DNA of 64,000 nucleotides, taken from the NCBI GenBank assembly GCA_949361645.1, contig OX442417.1, forward strand, positions 9,654,309 through 9,718,308, given 5' to 3'. A program made the translations under genes and the position numbers. The notes under the pieces are model-generated. The model was not told the DNA's origin, ran no database searches, and was given only the letters and a program-made list of their open reading frames with translations. Shown one piece after another: positions 21,412-33,163 of the stretch (within the stretch, counting starts at the first letter, position 1; each line of letters begins with the position of its first letter). The DNA is from Spongilla lacustris (Eukaryota; Porifera; Demospongiae; Spongillida; Spongillidae).

Positions 21412-21725
21412 TTTGGTTTTTGGGGCCCAAATTGTCCATCCTGCAGTGGAGGAGGATATACATGTAGAAGCTCATGTGCACAGTCTTCACTTTAGGATGA
21501 ACACACAGTGATCAGGGGGGGTGGCCAGGTAAGGCATGTGATCAGGGGGAGGGGCCAGGTAAGAGATGTGGAACTGAAGTCATGCTTACATGTATGTCCT
21601 AGTTGTTTGAATGTTTGTTAATATATATTGTGTGTTGATCCTAAAGTGAAGACTAGCTGTGCACATGAGCTTCTACATGTATATCCTCCCCACTGCAGGA
21701 TGGACAATTTGGGCCCCAAACGAAG
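21412..21725. repeat. Inverted repeat, ~85-bp arms, ~130-bp loop
   Basis: The left arm (about 21,412-21,500) and right arm (about 21,633-21,725) are near-perfect reverse complements ('ggcccaaattgtccatcctgc' / 'gcaggatggacaatttggg'). A third, direct copy is at 22,878-22,965. The right-arm and third copies carry a CACTGCAG acceptor-like site, so an exon boundary has been duplicated and inverted. Confidence 0.8.
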
Positions 21726-21846
21726 TACCATTACCACCTGTGCAGTACACCTTTGCACTGAGTCCACCCACCTGTGCTAACCTGCACTCCCTCCTCCCCC
21801 TCCTGCACACACACATGTACTCCCACACATTCCAACCATCACGTCA

Positions 21847-22111
21847 GTGAGATTCTCAAGGTCACCTTTGACAACACTGTGCCTGGTACCACTATCAAGC
21901 CAGCAGCCTTCTAAGATGATGGGTCGTGGTACTCGTGGAATGTCATCCTAGATGCTAGTCGAGAGGTGTGTCTATCTGGTACCTTTCAGGGGGCGTGGCA
22001 CTCACTATGTGGCCAAGGTGACTGGTACTGCTATCTCAAGGAGCTCTCTGTTGGAAAGGGAGATCCCCTCCAGCATGACCTTTGGACTCTCCGCTAGTTC
22101 CAGCTCTGCAG
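21847..22111 (+). pseudogene. Extracellular-type exon with in-frame stop
   Basis: The plus strand reads SEILKVTFDNTVPGTTIKPA, a TAA, DDGSWYSWNVILDASREV, then in another frame GTHYVAKVTGTAIS and SLLEREIPSSMTFGLSASSS, ending at TCTGCAG-GTATGG. Its composition resembles an Ig- or FN3-neighbouring extracellular domain. The in-frame stop and frame change mean this copy is not functional as assembled. Confidence 0.4.
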
Positions 22112-22240
22112 GTATGGTTTGAATGGTTAATTAAAACTATCAATGTTTTTGTTTTGGTTTTAGGTACATGCTCATGTATGAGTGATAGACATTGTGATCG
22201 GGCAATATGCACACATACACATATATATACATTCTATTAT

Positions 22241-22333
22241 ATGCCACCCCAGGCAGTCTTCTGGACCAGCAGCTGTGCTCTGTTTTGTTGGACTGTTCAT
22301 TACCTGTGCACAGGAAGGGGAAGAGTTCATCAG
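22241..22333 (+). pseudogene. 93-bp exon with hydrophobic core, copy 2
   Basis: Same 31 codons as 19,760-19,852 with three replacements, and a perfect CATCAG-GTAAGT donor, but the base pair before the exon is AT instead of AG, so the acceptor is lost. Downstream intron sequence differs from copy 1 by CATGTA insertions (22,371-22,376). Confidence 0.4.
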
Positions 22334-22936
22334 GTAAGTAATTACATGTACATGTATAAAGGTGACCTTACATGTAGGTAGGGGCTGCAATCATGAGGGA
22401 TTTACCTCCAATTTTGCAACAGGGGGTGGGCTTTGGAATGTATATAAATATAGGGGGTGGGCAAAAATTGAATGGCACACCATGCAGTTTTATATTCACA
22501 TATGTAAACCAGGGGGTGGGTCCTTGTGAGCCACTGTTGTACACATGCATGCAGTGTGGGTGTGTGCATTGGTAATTGCCTTTTCTTCCTTCCCTACTGT
22601 CCCACCTTCCTCCTCCTATTCTGTGTCCCTTTCCCTCGTTCCATGTGTTTACAAAATAGTTGAATAAATAGTCAGATAACCATGGCACTTGGTAATGGTC
22701 CTTTGTCTCCTCTTAATGCACACCCTTCCATATTCTTCTGCAGTAGTTCCATGAGACAATGCTGGATCTCTGAGACATGTCATCAGGGGGAGGGGCTAGC
22801 TTGCGTGCAGTTCTGGAACAGAAGTGTCAGTGATGCTTGTGTCCTACATGTAGCTGTTCAGATGTGTTTGGTATATTGTGTGTTGATCCTAAAGTGATAA
22901 CTGCATGAGCTTCTATACTGATCCTACCCCACTGCA

Positions 22937-23065
22937 GGTACCAGGCTGTGGACAAATGGGCCCAACAGCTTCAGACATTATATGTGATCCAGACCCAAAC
23001 TGTACTGATGTTTTGTGACATGTTCAGTTATAATGTATTAAACAAAACTGATCAATAAAAATGAA
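22937..23065 (+). terminator. Candidate terminal exon and poly(A) signal
   Basis: An acceptor-like CCCCACTGCAG (to about 22,937) is followed by about 110 bp and then CAATAAAA at about 23,054, with a T-rich tract after it. It is the best candidate for the 3' end of the plus-strand exon series starting at 18,563. Confidence 0.35.
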
Positions 23066-23099
23066 CTTTATTATTGCTGCATTTGCTATATATACCCCC

Positions 23100-24480
23100 C
23101 GGCCCATTTGGTACATAATCAGTTATTTGATTGGCTTCCCATTCTCCATGGAATGGAATGGTGACTCCACAAGACTTTCCATACAATAATGAACATCATA
23201 GGTGTCTGTCTCTGGTACCCAGGGGAACACACACACACACACACACACAAGCGTTTGCACAGTAGTAGACATAGGATGCCCCTGGTGTGACCTCCGTACC
23301 TTAACCCTAAACAGAACACTTTTAAGGCCAGCAGAGGAAGGATGTAGCTTTTGGTGTCCCCAGTTGGGGCTGAGGTTCAGCAACCTAGCTCTGTCAGGAA
23401 AGAGGGCTGAGTGCTCTAGATGTTCCTATGTGGTGATATGGGCCTGGGTGTCCCTCCAAATATGAGTACTTGACTGTGCTAGAGGGAGCATAGGTAGCAC
23501 CCCATATATACCTAAAGGTTCCCACTCCATTATCAGAGTGGAATAGGCCTGTGGGTTCTAGTATAGATGGAATGTGAGAAGTAGTCAGGGCTCAATGGAT
23601 GATGTCATTCAGAGCAGCAAGACCATAATGAACCATCGAGTCCCCAGACCCATCAACTGCTGCCATGCTGGCAGGAGGTGCTGGTTTTTTGATGTTACAT
23701 GTAGCTCCAAAGATGATGTGGGTGGGGTCATGGGGAGTGTGCATAAAAAATAAAAGAATTTGCAGGACCAAATGGGAAGGGCTACTCCAGGGCCATAGCA
23801 GGAGAGGGGGGGCGGGGGGTTGATGGGGTGGAATGACCCCCCCCCCCCCCCCCCCTATTGAAGGTCACCCATGACCATAAGAAATAAAATAACAATTCAC
23901 ATGTAGGTATCATTTAATTGAATGGGCGTGGCCCCAATTGGTTGGGACAACACTGATCCACCTTTTCAATTGACCCGAAAGTGGACAGCACCCCTCCCCA
24001 AACTGGTTGAATTGGCTAAATGCGGACAGCACCCCCCCCTCCCCCCCTCTTGAAAGTACCAGGAGCACGAATCTGTGTCAATATCTGGTGTTGAAATTAT
24101 ACCCGTATTCACCCAAAAAATCTTGCCTCATTCCTAGTCCCCTTTGGAGATGAGGTGCCATTGGTATCATACTACAGGCTGTATATATAGTAAGGCCTAA
24201 TGATTGCACACTGACACAACACTTCAACTACATGGTTTAATTAACACTCATTCACCACCACATACCCATAAATGAAATGGTTCAATTCATGTACATGTTA
24301 ATTATGTATGTACATACTTATAAAGGCACAGTACATGTACATGTAATGAAGCTTTATGAACTCATCAAAATCTCATACAACACATAAGCACAACCAAATT
24401 CTAACAATGTCAGTCACAATTGATGGAAACCTACTCAAATTACTTGTATAACAAAACTATGATTCTTTACAGGCAGCCAC
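23100..24480. other. Non-coding stretch with homopolymers
   Basis: Contains a short (CA)n tract at 23,229-23,250, G- and C-homopolymers at about 23,806-23,856, and a block at 23,930-24,050 related to 700-780. No convincing exon found. Confidence 0.5.
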
Positions 24481-24488
24481 TACAGCAA

Positions 24489-24743
24489 TCAAAGAACTAC
24501 ACATCCAGCACTGGGAGAAGGGCTAGCTGAGGGGAGGGAGCTGGACTGCTGGGAGGTATTGGTCTTCCTCACCATCTGATGGGCCAACTGGTGGGTGGGG
24601 GGTGGGGCCAAATCTTCTTCATAGTCTTCTTCAGGTACACGTAGGTCAATGACACGTTCTGGCCACAGAGACTTTGCTGCTGCTCTTAACCTATGCTTAC
24701 CACCAGCAGAGAAGTGGTTAGCCCTACATGGAGGTGGACATAC
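24489..24743 (-). CDS. Last exon of an unknown gene ending in a CaaX box
   Basis: The minus-strand acceptor (TTATATTGTAATGCAG, just above 24,743) opens a frame of about 84 codons to a TGA at 24,489-24,491. It starts VCPPPCRANHFSAGGKHRLR, has an acidic stretch PEEDYEED and a Ser/Gln-rich tail, and ends AGCVVL. C-V-V-L is a CaaX motif with terminal Leu, the form preferred by geranylgeranyltransferase I, predicting prenylation and membrane attachment. The upstream domain is not recognised, and earlier exons were not identified above 24,760. Confidence 0.55.
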   Translation of the reverse strand, partial: VCPPPCRANHFSAGGKHRLRAAAKSLWPERVIDLRVPEEDYEEDLAPPPTHQLAHQMVRKTNTSQQSSSLPSASPSPSAGCVVL

Positions 24744-25188
24744 CTGCATTACAATATAACACTAACATTGTACACATCACATCTAACTGAGGAGAATGGT
24801 AATATGCAAGGTTATGGTGATAGCTACATTGTCATTAGACATCAGAGCTGGGGGTACAAGGGGTACAAAAGCTTCCTGTTGGGGTGGGCAGGTAAGGGCT
24901 CATGCATATGGGGCTTTATGCCCACTTCCCATTTAATGTGCATACAATGATTAATATACATGTGCATGGTTGCCATAAATCATTCCATTTAGGTGGTAAG
25001 TTAGGAGTATCATAGCAGCTATCAAAACAGTTTGTATAGTAACTATTATGATGGCTGTTATGATAGTCCTACCATCTTAATGAATATGATTTATGGCAAC
25101 TTACATCCAACCCTGCATATTACATCATCATGGCACATCGTACCAAACTGTAGTCAGTGAGCTATAAATAGCACTTTAGAGGAGCAAT

Positions 25189-25341
25189 CCTCGTGCAGAT
25201 AGCTCTACTGGTACAGCTGTTTACAAATGAGATACAAATGTAAAACAAAGCGAAAATTATGTTGATACCCATAAAACAGCTGTACCAGTAGAGCTACATG
25301 TACCTGCACGAGGAGGATAGCTCCACTGGTACAGCTGTTTT
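25189..25341. repeat. Inverted repeat with a third direct copy
   Basis: Arms at 25,189-25,222 and 25,273-25,313 pair over about 33 bp ('tctactggtacagctgttt'); a further copy in left-arm orientation follows at 25,314-25,341. The right arm contains an extra CATGTA at its TA relative to the left arm. Confidence 0.75.
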
Positions 25342-26586
25342 ATTGCATCTCAGCCCAATCCTAAAAGGACTTATGGCACGAATGAATGTAGCATAACCTA
25401 TGGCAGCTATGCACCATCCAGGCTCCCAGATAAATACATCACTAGCCATGCCTGACCACTTACACAGCCTAGTGTCTGTGAGATGTTTACAGCTTCTGTC
25501 CCTTTTATGTGAAATTAATAAATCAATGGTTTGGATAAAGCATGAGTGTAGCATTTGTGTAGGTATGACACAGCGTATTACAAAAGTAGAATCACACGTC
25601 AACGCTATGCGAACGTTACGTGTACTTTCATATGACCACTACTGTACATGTACCTTGCATAATAAAGCATGAGGCAGTCTAAACATCCTGTAATTTCTAT
25701 TACAAACCCAATGTTTCACTCAATATAGCACTAACATATTTGAGTACGTACATTATGTGTGTGCTTTTGACTGATGTGATGACTATAGGGACACTGTTCA
25801 CATTGGGGAACATGACTTACCACTTATCACCAATATTGCCCAGCCTGTAATTGGAGAAGACACATAAAAAGACGTGTAGTTACCATGGCAACAAACCTCA
25901 CATCTACTGACCATGGCATGCAGCAACTATATGGAAATGAACTAATCCAAAAACCTTTGTGAAGTGTGTAAGTGTGATAGACTTGGCTCCACCTACACTA
26001 CACATGGTGATGGTGGGGACTAGTGTAGAAATAAAGGGGGAGGGGCCACATTGAACTCCTTTGTGAGCTAACTGGCAAGTGGTTGTTCTACCTGCCATGT
26101 TTACCATGCTGATTGCAAGGGTGTATAAGTGTATTAGCCATGTTGATGACAAGGGTGTACCCATGTGTGCTTGGGATGTGTGCCATGGTGAGGTCTGTGC
26201 ATGTGGGGAAGAGGTCATGATGGCAGTACTTAGTATACCAGCTATGGATGAAGAGCTTAGGGGTGGTATGTGTGTGTGTGCAGGTATGTGATTGTGGTAT
26301 GCACAGCTGCAGCAAGCATATGTATATGTAGTTATCAGGGAGTAGTTAGGACAAGAAGTGCCATGGATACGACAGCCCCCCCCCCCCCTCCCCCCTTGAC
26401 CCCATTATTGCGAACCAACCAGATACAAGTAACTTAGGAATTTTCTGCCGAAAGCATTATGACATCTTTAATTAATAAGAACGAGAGTTGTGTAGAATAC
26501 AAATTAGGTAAAAGCTTGATTTTAATAAATCAGTGCACCAGCCACTTCATTGTGACCATAAAAGGGCAGGGAAAGGTCATGATGGC

Positions 26587-26589
<3 letters not shown>

Positions 26590-26676
<87 letters not shown>

Positions 26677-26704
26677 GTGTGTGTGCGTGTGTGTTTGTGT
26701 ACAT
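26590..26704. repeat. (TG)n microsatellite
   Basis: About 45 uninterrupted TG units, then interrupted TG/TATG. Length is likely polymorphic. Confidence 0.95.
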
Positions 26705-27459
26705 AGGCTGCAGGGAGCATATGTATATATGCTTATTATTGAGAGTAATGTCATCTTGATGACCTCTATAGATAACATCCCTATGTCCTTATAAGGAAAT
26801 ACATGCACATGTACATTATCAGTCTGATATAATGTGGTCTCAATGAGCTGGACACCATGACCCTGTGTGTCCACACACACACACTGTGGACATCTTTTAG
26901 GCTGTGAAGTGGTCCTACTTAACCACACCATCAGTTTGCTAAGACATGTTGTCATGTGCACAGGTGTATATATTGGGGTTACAGAGCGGTTTATAACTCC
27001 CTTAAAGTGATCTGAAAAAATGTCAGACCAAGATGCATTTTGGTCGGACATGATCTGACATCATTAATTATTCATGACTAAGCATTGCAGGTATAAACTA
27101 ATTACATGTGTTATGAAATACATACGGTTTGCACAGTAGCAAGCAAAGGCGTGGTTTGTACATTAGAGTTAGGATCTGAATCAGGATGAACTAGGTATGA
27201 TGGGGATGGAGGACTGGCTATATGCAACTGACTAGTACAACAAACACTTGGCACATGAATACACACCTTTAAGTACTACTACAAATATTACATCAGTAGC
27301 GAAGTGTTCAATTAGACGCAATAGTATATGGACTAGCTATCCAACGCTCGCACGGATACACGGATACAGTCTTAATTAATCAATATTCAATTAACAAGTA
27401 GGAACTGAACAAACTTTTCCCTCATAATCACAATCACGATCGAGGTTGGTTATTGCAGC

Positions 27460-28568
27460 CAGGGTTGCCGAAGGCCAGTCCGGCCTGCCAGGCCGGACAT
27501 TTAGCTTGGCCTGGCAGGCCGGACCGTGACCTGACAGGCCGGCAGGCCGGGATCCACCCACTTATTATAATAAATTATTAATTCATTTCGCGATGTCTAT
27601 CGCTAGCTAGCTATATATGGGACAGTTTCCTCCTATGTTTTATAACATTATAAAATAATCGTGTTATAACATTTGAATTGCTGTATCTGCCAAACAATAA
27701 AGGCTATCGACTTCCTATTTTCAACACTTCATACTACACCATTGCCCTATAGGGTAAAATACATTTTTGTATCTTGCACTTGCTTAGTACCATCATTGCA
27801 ACAACGTTCGATACCCCACCAGGTTAAAACCCAACGTAACTTTCTGTAGGAGTAATCAAATCGCTTCAAAATCGGTTTGTAGGTAGAGAGGTTCTATATC
27901 TATCGATTTGTTCTGTTCGTTAATTTTTATGCCATCCGTTACGGAGATATAGTTGAACAAACTATACGTGCACTTTTTCCCGCTCGATACGCGGCAATGA
28001 TATAATCACCACCTCCCATACTTTGAGCTGGACGCGATTTGACCAAATCATCGGCGCGAATCGAGCGGGAAAATGTGCACGTACGTCAACTATATCTCCG
28101 TAATGGATGGCATAAAAATTAACGAATAGAACAAATCGATAGATATAGGACCTCTCTACCTACAAACCGAATTTGAAGCGATTTGATTACTCCTACAGAT
28201 ACAGAAACTGAGTCTGAGATACATAACATGCAGTGATGCAAACAGCGCGCTTGCTATCTATAAACTTGTAATTAACCATGCATTGTGCTTCAGCATGACA
28301 CACGCCTCCAAACGTTGAGGGAGAAGGTTCCATCTCTGGCGCTGTTGAAGCAGCTTAGGTCGCGAAAACACCCGCTGGGATGGAGCTGAAGAAGTATGAA
28401 TTTTTAGTAAAAAAAATATATATCATAATGTTTTGTGGTTAGCCATGAATTTTTAATAAATTGTTCAATAACATCAATTTATCCGACCTGGCAGGCCGAC
28501 CTGGCAGGCCGGGGCTGTCAGGCCGGCCGGTCACAGGCCGGACCCCGGCCTGACTTTCGGCAACCCTG
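27460..28568. mobile_element. Non-autonomous hAT element, 8-bp target duplication
   Basis: The left end CAGGGTTGCCGAAGGCCAG and the reverse complement of the right end, CAGGGTTGCCGAAAGTCAGG, are inverted. Flanks carry a perfect 8-bp direct repeat ATTGCAGC (27,452-27,459 and 28,569-28,576). Sub-terminal regions are full of short CCTGGCAGGCCGG palindromes. No transposase. Its middle is occupied by a separate 349-bp palindrome (27,847-28,195). Confidence 0.85.
27847..28195. mobile_element. 349-bp palindromic MITE nested in the hAT element
   Basis: Starts TAGGAGTAATCAAATCGC and ends with its reverse complement; arms of about 160 bp are highly similar and the central ~25 bp is unpaired. A diverged relative lies outside any hAT at 20,845-21,113, so this is an independent family, not part of the host hAT. 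A target duplication is not evident. Confidence 0.75.
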
Positions 28569-28651
28569 ATTGCAGCCAATCAGCAGAGTAATTAGTGGGC
28601 GAAGTTGCTAGTTGTAATGATCGGCCGAAATGACCGACCGTAATAATAAAC

Positions 28652-31600
28652 CAGCGGCGGCGGAAGGGTATTAACATTGGTAGGGCTAACCGGGGGGGGG
28701 GGATGACCAATAGGGAGTGGGTGCGGGAGGGGGATGTGCCCCCTCCCGCGCGAAGCGCGGATGCTTTTAAAAACGTTGATTTGGCGGTTCACAAATTATA
28801 CATGCAACATATGTACAAGAACAAGACTCAGTGAAGTGCATGCATAACCATGCATTTTTACTGATAAATGTAACTGTATGACAGTGACAGCTCAAACTAG
28901 CATGCATGAATGCTATCCAGTTGCAAGGCATTTATACTTTAATGCAGCCAAACTTGTTTCGCCGCTTCTCGTTGCGACAAGCAAACTCTGCGGCAACGCT
29001 GCTGAGATTGAGCTCATCTGTGAACGCTTTGTGAACGTGAAGAATACATAAATGATTTAATCTTTCCGTAGACATTGAATTTCGTAGATAAGTTTTGAGC
29101 CGACGAAGAGCTGAGAAAGAGCGCTCAGCTGTTGCTGTAGTTGCAGGTATTACGTACAGCAATTGTAACAATTTTACAACTTCGGAAAAAAGTTGTCTCG
29201 CACCGTTTAGTTTAAGAACTGCAATTTTTATGTCTTCTAGCGATGGACTATCAAGTTCAACAACATCATGCAACATTGATAACTGAATGGTGAGCCTTGG
29301 ATAGTCAATATCATCCCCAAAATGTGCTTCGACGTACTCCAAGTTTTCATTTAGAATGCAGCCAGGGCCAGATTTAGCTGCCGCATGAATTAAGAGTTGT
29401 TCGAACCTCAAATACAGAGTAAAGTTTTTTTGATTAAATCGTTTACTGATTTCGCCAATGCTATTGTCCATAAATTCATAATATATCGCTCTGTAAAATT
29501 CTTTTGGGGCCGCGAATGTTGTAGGATCATCCCCACCGTCGTATTGTTTAGGAGGTCTGCGCACTCTGGGAAGCTGTGGTTGTGACAGTTCCAGCTCAGT
29601 ACATTTACTAACAATTTGTTGCCAAAAATTGTCAAATTCTATATCACTTCTTTTTCGCATAAGTTCTTTACAGGTAATGTCACAAGCATTTTTAGCAGCA
29701 CATGCTGTTATGGTTTTGGACTGAAGGGTGCAGGAGAGGTTGTCGGTCAATGAAAACACTAATTCCCCCAGCATAAGCCCAAACAGTAAATCAAATGATT
29801 CCATTTTTTTCTGTATCCCTCCTGCCTTGGATGTGACTTCAAAGTTGGAGTTTTTATCTTGAACAATTTCAGCCATTGTTTGCATTAGAGCTTCATAATT
29901 GTTAAGGACTGATAAAAATGATTTAGCCTTAACGGTCCACCTAGTGTTACAAAGTGGTCTCAAAGAGGGTCCATCATCACATGATAGATCAATTCTTATT
30001 TTCTCCAGAAGTGCCTTCCTCTTTCCTGAGTACTTAATGAGGTGAGATAATTCTTGTATTGTACTTAGTGCATCCCTCACAACAGATAGCTTTATGGAAG
30101 TGTCTTGAACAGCAAGATTAAGTGAATGACAAAAACAATGAATATACATAGCTTTAGGATACTCCCCTGATATTCTTGCCTGAACACCTGAAATGTGACC
30201 ACTCATGTTCGACGCTCCGTCATACCCCTGTCCTCTACAATTTTGTAAATCTAATCCGAATCTACACATAGCATCTTTGATAATCACTGTCAGTGTTTCT
30301 GCAGTTGTATTTGAAGTTTCATACAGCCCTAAAAATTCTTCATATACACTTAAGTCACTGGACACATGGCGAAGGCATATGCCAACTTGCTCCTTGAATG
30401 ACACATCAACCGATTCATCAACTAAAATAGAAAAATATCTATTCTGAATCCAATATCCTGGTTATCACCTTATGAGACATAATTTGTATTATTTCATTTT
30501 GCATATCATGAGATGTCCAATGGGTGTTCTGTGCCAGCCATAGATTTAGATCATTAAAATCACTACTGCGTAGCTGCAGAAGTTGCATAAAGTTTCCTTC
30601 TGTATCTTCATGCCCTCTTATAGGTATACCTTGACGAGCTAGGAAATGCAGGCTTGACACAATTCGAAGTAAACATGCTTGTGATTTTAACTGCTCATCC
30701 TTAAGCTGTTTTGCAAGCTGTGCCGCAATAGGCTGACTCTTTACATGATGTATCCATTTCATCACAGCTTCTCTATGAGCATGGGACACTTCATGCTTGT
30801 GGAACAAATCCGTAGCATTCTTCCAGTTCTTAAATCCCCTGCTACTAAAGGCATCTTCAGCCTTAAGTGAAAAAGTAAGGAAACCCAAAATACTTGTCAT
30901 TCTGCATGGATGGCAGAATGCACACTGTTTAACATCATCCCACTCCAGCCATTTCCACTTTGCAAACCAGGAAGCTTTAAAACTTCTTTGTTGTTTGCCA
31001 AAATACACTTTTGGAAATGCTAGCTTCTGTGGTTGGTGTGGCTCAAGATGAATACTTGAACCCACTTCACAAGCTCGAGCTGATTCTGAAGTCGAAGTAG
31101 TAAATGAATGGTCTTCATCGCAATTGGTAGGTCCTAAGGATTGAGAAGTTGCATCATCTTGCTGCAGTTGTGACTCGTATCCTGTTTCATCTACAATTGC
31201 ACACATGCAAGTTAAAAAATTTATACGTCATACCCATGTCTTTACGTCAAACCTTGTGGGTGCCGTAGATCCTGACAAGAAGCCAAAGAGAAAAACTTCA
31301 TGATTGAACCTGTGTCTGAGCTGCAGCTCTTTTTGCTTGGACCCGGCGCTTCATCGTAGCTTTGACTCGCCATGCCGCAACCCACTAGTCCTGTGAGACC
31401 TGAACTGTTAAACTAGCTCACCCAATCTTCAAAATATGCTAGCAACCTACTAATCACTTCAAGACGCTGAGTATTATAACTGACGAAACACACTGCACTA
31501 AAAATCGATGATTAATTAACTTCAATTTTAAATTTTGTAGTCTTAATTTCATATGGTTGTTAATTACATGTTCTGCAGTGCAGTTAAAAATATACCAAGT

Positions 31601-31708
31601 TGAATAATAACTTCTACTCTTCAACGCTAGGATTTATTGGTATCGTAGGGCCTTTGGGTTTTGGTAGGGCTACGTGCCCTAGTTGCCCTATGGGCTCCGC
31701 CGCCATTG
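28652..31708 (-). mobile_element. hAT transposon with 5-bp target duplication
   Basis: The 3,057-bp element starts CAGCGGCGGCGGA; the reverse complement of its end is CAATGGCGGCGGA. The perfect direct repeat TAAAC flanks it (28,647-28,651 and 31,709-31,713). It encloses one transposase gene on the minus strand. The 5-bp duplication departs from the usual 8 bp of hAT. Confidence 0.75.
28932..31206 (-). pseudogene. hAT transposase (TTF/ZMYM-type), single frameshift
   Basis: From ATG 31,204-31,206 the N-terminal part has a TTF-type zinc finger (QRSFKASWFAKWKWLEWDDV then CAFCHPC). After a frame change near 30,430-30,445 the catalytic part continues: LVDESVDVSFKEQVG (first Asp), QGYDGASNMSG (second Asp), CHSLNLAV, CNTRWTVKAKSF, and the C-terminal hAT dimerisation block with TAERSFSALRRLKTYLRN. 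Length about 755 residues, normal for ZMYM1/ZMYM6-like hAT transposases. The enzyme would bind TIRs and cut by a DDE mechanism. One base is missing or extra; otherwise the gene is intact, so the insertion is young or the shift is an assembly error. Confidence 0.9.
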
Positions 31709-32267
31709 TAAACGATCGGCCATGGCATGAAATTGAACGGCAAAATGTCCGATGGCCGACCGTTATATTCCGCTCTGGGTTATATCTGCACATATTTGTG
31801 CAAATTTTATTATTTGCCTGTAAATAGGTCACTTCTTCAGCTTCCTAGGAACACAAAAATAAATGTGGATGGCAGATCAATTAGAATTATCTAACAACTG
31901 GACATCAAGAGATAATATTCAATAAATGGTATGGTACACATCAGGTCCCTCCCTTTGCTGCATGTGGTGCTCTGCTGGCTGCCTACACTGCTACCTGTGT
32001 GCTTATTGCTTTCCTGGTGGCTGGCTCACTGCTATGCCATGTTCCCACCACACCTCTGCAGGATAGCAGTTCTTCCAGAGATCATATATAGATGGTCTCT
32101 GGCTCTTCCTACCTTCCCCTGGCTCCCTCCCTACCTCTCATTTTTCCCCCTTGGGTAGCTCATACAATACCCAATGCACTTTGCTTGAAAGTCAACTGAG
32201 GAAATGAAACAGGGAGCAGTAGCATTGATTGATCAGATCAAAAACTGATCTACCTTTTGACTTCTAG

Positions 32268-32323
32268 CTTCACCACAATTTACACAACACCTTGTTGCTG
32301 CAGTGTAAACTGTGTTTGTGAAG
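32268..32323. repeat. 56-bp hairpin insertion flanked by CTAG
   Basis: The palindromic insert starts CTTCACCACAATTTACAC and ends in GTGTAAACTGTGTTTGTGAAG (one base removed here: GTGTAAACTGTG...GTGAAG), with CTAG on both sides (32,264-32,267 and 32,324-32,327). The matching place in the right TIR has a single CTAG, which gives the empty site. Confidence 0.7.
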
Positions 32324-32797
32324 CTAGAGTGGAACTTCGTATAAGGAATTCTGGTGTGGTTTGAAAAATATCTCGGCCATTTTAAGTGGTGCAATGATGA
32401 CAAACACATTTTTAAGTAACGGGAGACCCAAACTAAATCACTAGGGTGTTTTTGGTCCGTATAAACCTTCAGTTGTTTTAATTCCACATGACCCAACTTT
32501 ACTCCACCATGCTCACGCGTTCACTGCACATTCTAGGATATAGTAATGGGTCTCGCTGTGTGGTTCAATCAAACTTCAGTGATTCCTATACCTATACATA
32601 CTTTAAATAGCAATGCACCACTTACCGTTTGTTCAAAATAATTCAAAAACGACAATAGCCTAGAGAGCTGCCATCTTTTTCACACAAATTGGGTTTATTG
32701 TACAGTTATTAAAAATTAACTCCTTTTATTATTGCTATAACGGCGTTAAATATACATTCCATCGTGCGCGCGCTGCGTTTTGGCTCAAACCTACTCT

Positions 32798-33163
32798 ATG
32801 GCAAGCCTTGGTGGAAAGAAACCTAAACCAGTGCACGAGAGAGAGTGGGAAAAGCTCTTATCAGGACAGATTCCTTGCACATCCATTAAAAGTGGGGATG
32901 AGACGATCCGTTTCCATAGTGACAGGGGAAAGTGGTACTTGCCGTACTTCCATGTGACCTACAACCCAGTAGGACATTCGAAAAGCAAAAGAGTGACAGT
33001 AGAGGACCCGGATGAAAGCAACGTTCTAGGTACTAGGCAAAGGTTATTGGCAAGCCCATTGTTCAAACAACAGGGATCTGCACAAGATCTACCATCAGCA
33101 GCCCCTCCCACCCCCCCCCCCCCCCAACTACACAACCAGATCATACTCCAACAACATCAGTGA
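32798..33163 (+). CDS. 121-residue protein of unknown function in the long-TIR element
   Basis: Start chosen at ATG 32,798 (an upstream TTG is in frame but unlikely). The product begins MASLGGKKPKPVHEREWEKL, is rich in Lys/Arg and aromatic residues in the middle (FHSDRGKWYLPYFHVTYNPV), has KSKRVTVEDPDESNVLG, and ends in a Pro/Gln-rich tail. No signal peptide or membrane segment. An AATAAA lies 100 bp after the stop (33,262-33,267). I do not recognise a family; it could be a captured host exon or an element-encoded DNA-binding protein. Confidence 0.6.
   Translation: MASLGGKKPKPVHEREWEKLLSGQIPCTSIKSGDETIRFHSDRGKWYLPYFHVTYNPVGHSKSKRVTVEDPDESNVLGTRQRLLASPLFKQQGSAQDLPSAAPPTPPPPQLHNQIILQQHQ

Noticed and set aside
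31931..32158. Plus-strand ORF with Leu-rich hydrophobic product
   Set aside because: It starts in unique sequence and ends inside the TIR of the 32,138 element; pyrimidine-rich DNA alone explains the hydrophobicity.
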